A DNA stretch of 64,000 nucleotides from Vibrionales bacterium SWAT-3 (lineage in GTDB: Bacteria > Pseudomonadota > Gammaproteobacteria > Enterobacterales > Vibrionaceae). How positions within the stretch are numbered: position 1 is the first letter of the stretch; each line of letters starts with the position of its first letter. The DNA lies in assembly GCA_000169995.1 (NCBI GenBank), contig AAZW01000012.1, positions 1 to 64,000 of the forward strand, in the 5' to 3' direction. The notes beneath the pieces were generated by a model, which worked only from the letters and a program-made list of their open reading frames with translations, had not been told where the DNA came from and made no database searches. The translations under genes were made by a program, and so were the position numbers. Of the stretch, positions 63,170-64,000 are shown piece by piece.

Positions 63170-64000
63170 ATGACCTTAGACTTTTATCTCTATGGCGCAG
63201 GCCCTCAATTACAACGAGCCTTGAACGCTGTCGCCACTTTTTTTACCACCAACACCTTTGGCTCGTTAATCGAAATCGCCTTACAACTGGCTTTTATCAT
63301 CAGTGCCACTCTGTTTTTTATCTATCGAGACGCGAAACATGTGATGCGTTTTATGTTCATTTACTTGGCTATCCCCACTTTTCTTATCAGCATGAAAGCC
63401 ACCGTCCATATCAATGACGCGCAAGATCCCATGCGCATTTATTACGTGAATAACGTGCCTTACATCGTCGCGATACCCGGTTGGGCGGCCACCACGTTCA
63501 TGCAAGGCTTAACCGAAGGCATTGAAATCGTCTTTAGCAGTACAGAGGATGAAAGCTACAGCTCCTCGGGCATGGTGTTTGGTTCGAATTTATACACGTT
63601 ACTGCGCAGCGCCAACGCCGAAACCGTTGATCTGCAACGCTATTGGAAAGACTTTTATCACAACTGCATCGTCGGAGACATTCGAATTAACAAAAAGTAC
63701 TCCATGCAAAACATCCTGCAAGCACCGGATTTACTGGGTTTTCTCGCCACAAAATCAATGTCCCCCATTCGTGGACTCTATAACCATCAGGGTGAATACA
63801 GAACCTGCCGCGACGCGTTTCCTGAAATCACTCAACAATTTGATGAAGAAGCTAATCAAACCTTCAATAAACTGGGCGCATATATTTTAGGAAGAGAAAG
63901 TAATATCAACTCAACATTTTTAAGAAACGCCATCGAGAATAGCCACCAAGATTTAATTGGGGTCAGTAACAGCGCGGTCGATATTTTAAAACAGAACATG
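63170..64000 (+). CDS. traG: Conjugal transfer protein TraG, N-terminal part
   Basis: The first 277 codons of TraG, which continues past the window. AAAGGAG precedes the ATG. The start LDFYLYGAGPQLQRALNAVA is typical, with membrane helices near residues 35-60 and 65-82, then a periplasmic stretch (VPYIVAIPGWAATTFMQ). In F, TraG acts in pilus assembly through its N-terminal part and in mating-pair stabilisation and entry exclusion through its C-terminal part. No stop occurs before the window edge. Confidence 0.9.
   Translation, partial: MTLDFYLYGAGPQLQRALNAVATFFTTNTFGSLIEIALQLAFIISATLFFIYRDAKHVMRFMFIYLAIPTFLISMKATVHINDAQDPMRIYYVNNVPYIVAIPGWAATTFMQGLTEGIEIVFSSTEDESYSSSGMVFGSNLYTLLRSANAETVDLQRYWKDFYHNCIVGDIRINKKYSMQNILQAPDLLGFLATKSMSPIRGLYNHQGEYRTCRDAFPEITQQFDEEANQTFNKLGAYILGRESNINSTFLRNAIENSHQDLIGVSNSAVDILKQNM

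Noticed and set aside
1-64000. CRISPR arrays, tRNA and rRNA genes
   Set aside because: No regularly spaced repeats, cloverleaf-like sequences with CCA context, or rRNA signatures were noticed on reading either strand. No tRNA search program could be run.

Overview
The window looks like a Vibrio chromosome, most likely of the Splendidus group. The genus is suggested by the gene content (cis/trans fatty acid isomerase, TorS/TorT, methylglyoxal synthase, a Vibrio-type HMG-CoA reductase, YjjG, YddG, YccS, HelD) and by base and codon use. No rRNA, tRNA or CRISPR array was seen. Several genes are broken by IS insertion, small indels or a stop codon.

Region 1 (1-40,720) is ordinary chromosome with two insertion sequences. 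It holds transporters, a VRR-NUC nuclease, cti, torS/torT, mgsA, helD, yccS, HMG-CoA reductase, two LysR regulators, the yjjI-yjjW glycyl-radical pair, a CDF transporter, yddG, yjjG, an iron alcohol dehydrogenase, a beta-eliminating lyase, a KefB-type antiporter with its KefG/KefF-like flavoprotein, and a DUF819 protein. An IS3-family element (10,050-11,475) sits in the loop of the mgsA terminator. An IS110-family, IS1111-like element (21,353-22,907) splits yjjI. The noncoding right end of that element carries two 7-base segments that match the two sides of its own insertion site, as expected of a seekRNA or bridge RNA.

Region 2 (about 40,584-49,400) is the left part of an integrated, decaying mobile element. 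It begins with an orphan 3' end of tdh (threonine dehydrogenase), followed by an internally deleted tyrosine recombinase, a GNAT/DUF1778 toxin-antitoxin pair next to an attC-like hairpin, and a KilA-N antirepressor gene. Upstream of the antirepressor lies a probable C4-type antisense RNA with its own promoter and terminator. An IS630-family element, a c-type haem protein, a CSS-EAL c-di-GMP phosphodiesterase, small unknown genes and a perfect 34-bp palindrome follow.

Region 3 (49,400-64,000, running off the window) is an F-type conjugation operon in near-canonical order: traA, L, E, K, B, V, C, trbI, traW, U, trbC, traN, a small orf, traF, trbB, traH, traG. The genes encode pilin, the pilus-assembly core in both membranes, the TraC ATPase, the mating-pair stabilisation adhesin and periplasmic thiol chemistry. 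traB carries a frameshift and traC an in-frame stop, so the machine is probably not functional as written. Relaxase and coupling-protein genes are not in the window. The rest of tdh and the other end of the element should lie beyond 64,000.
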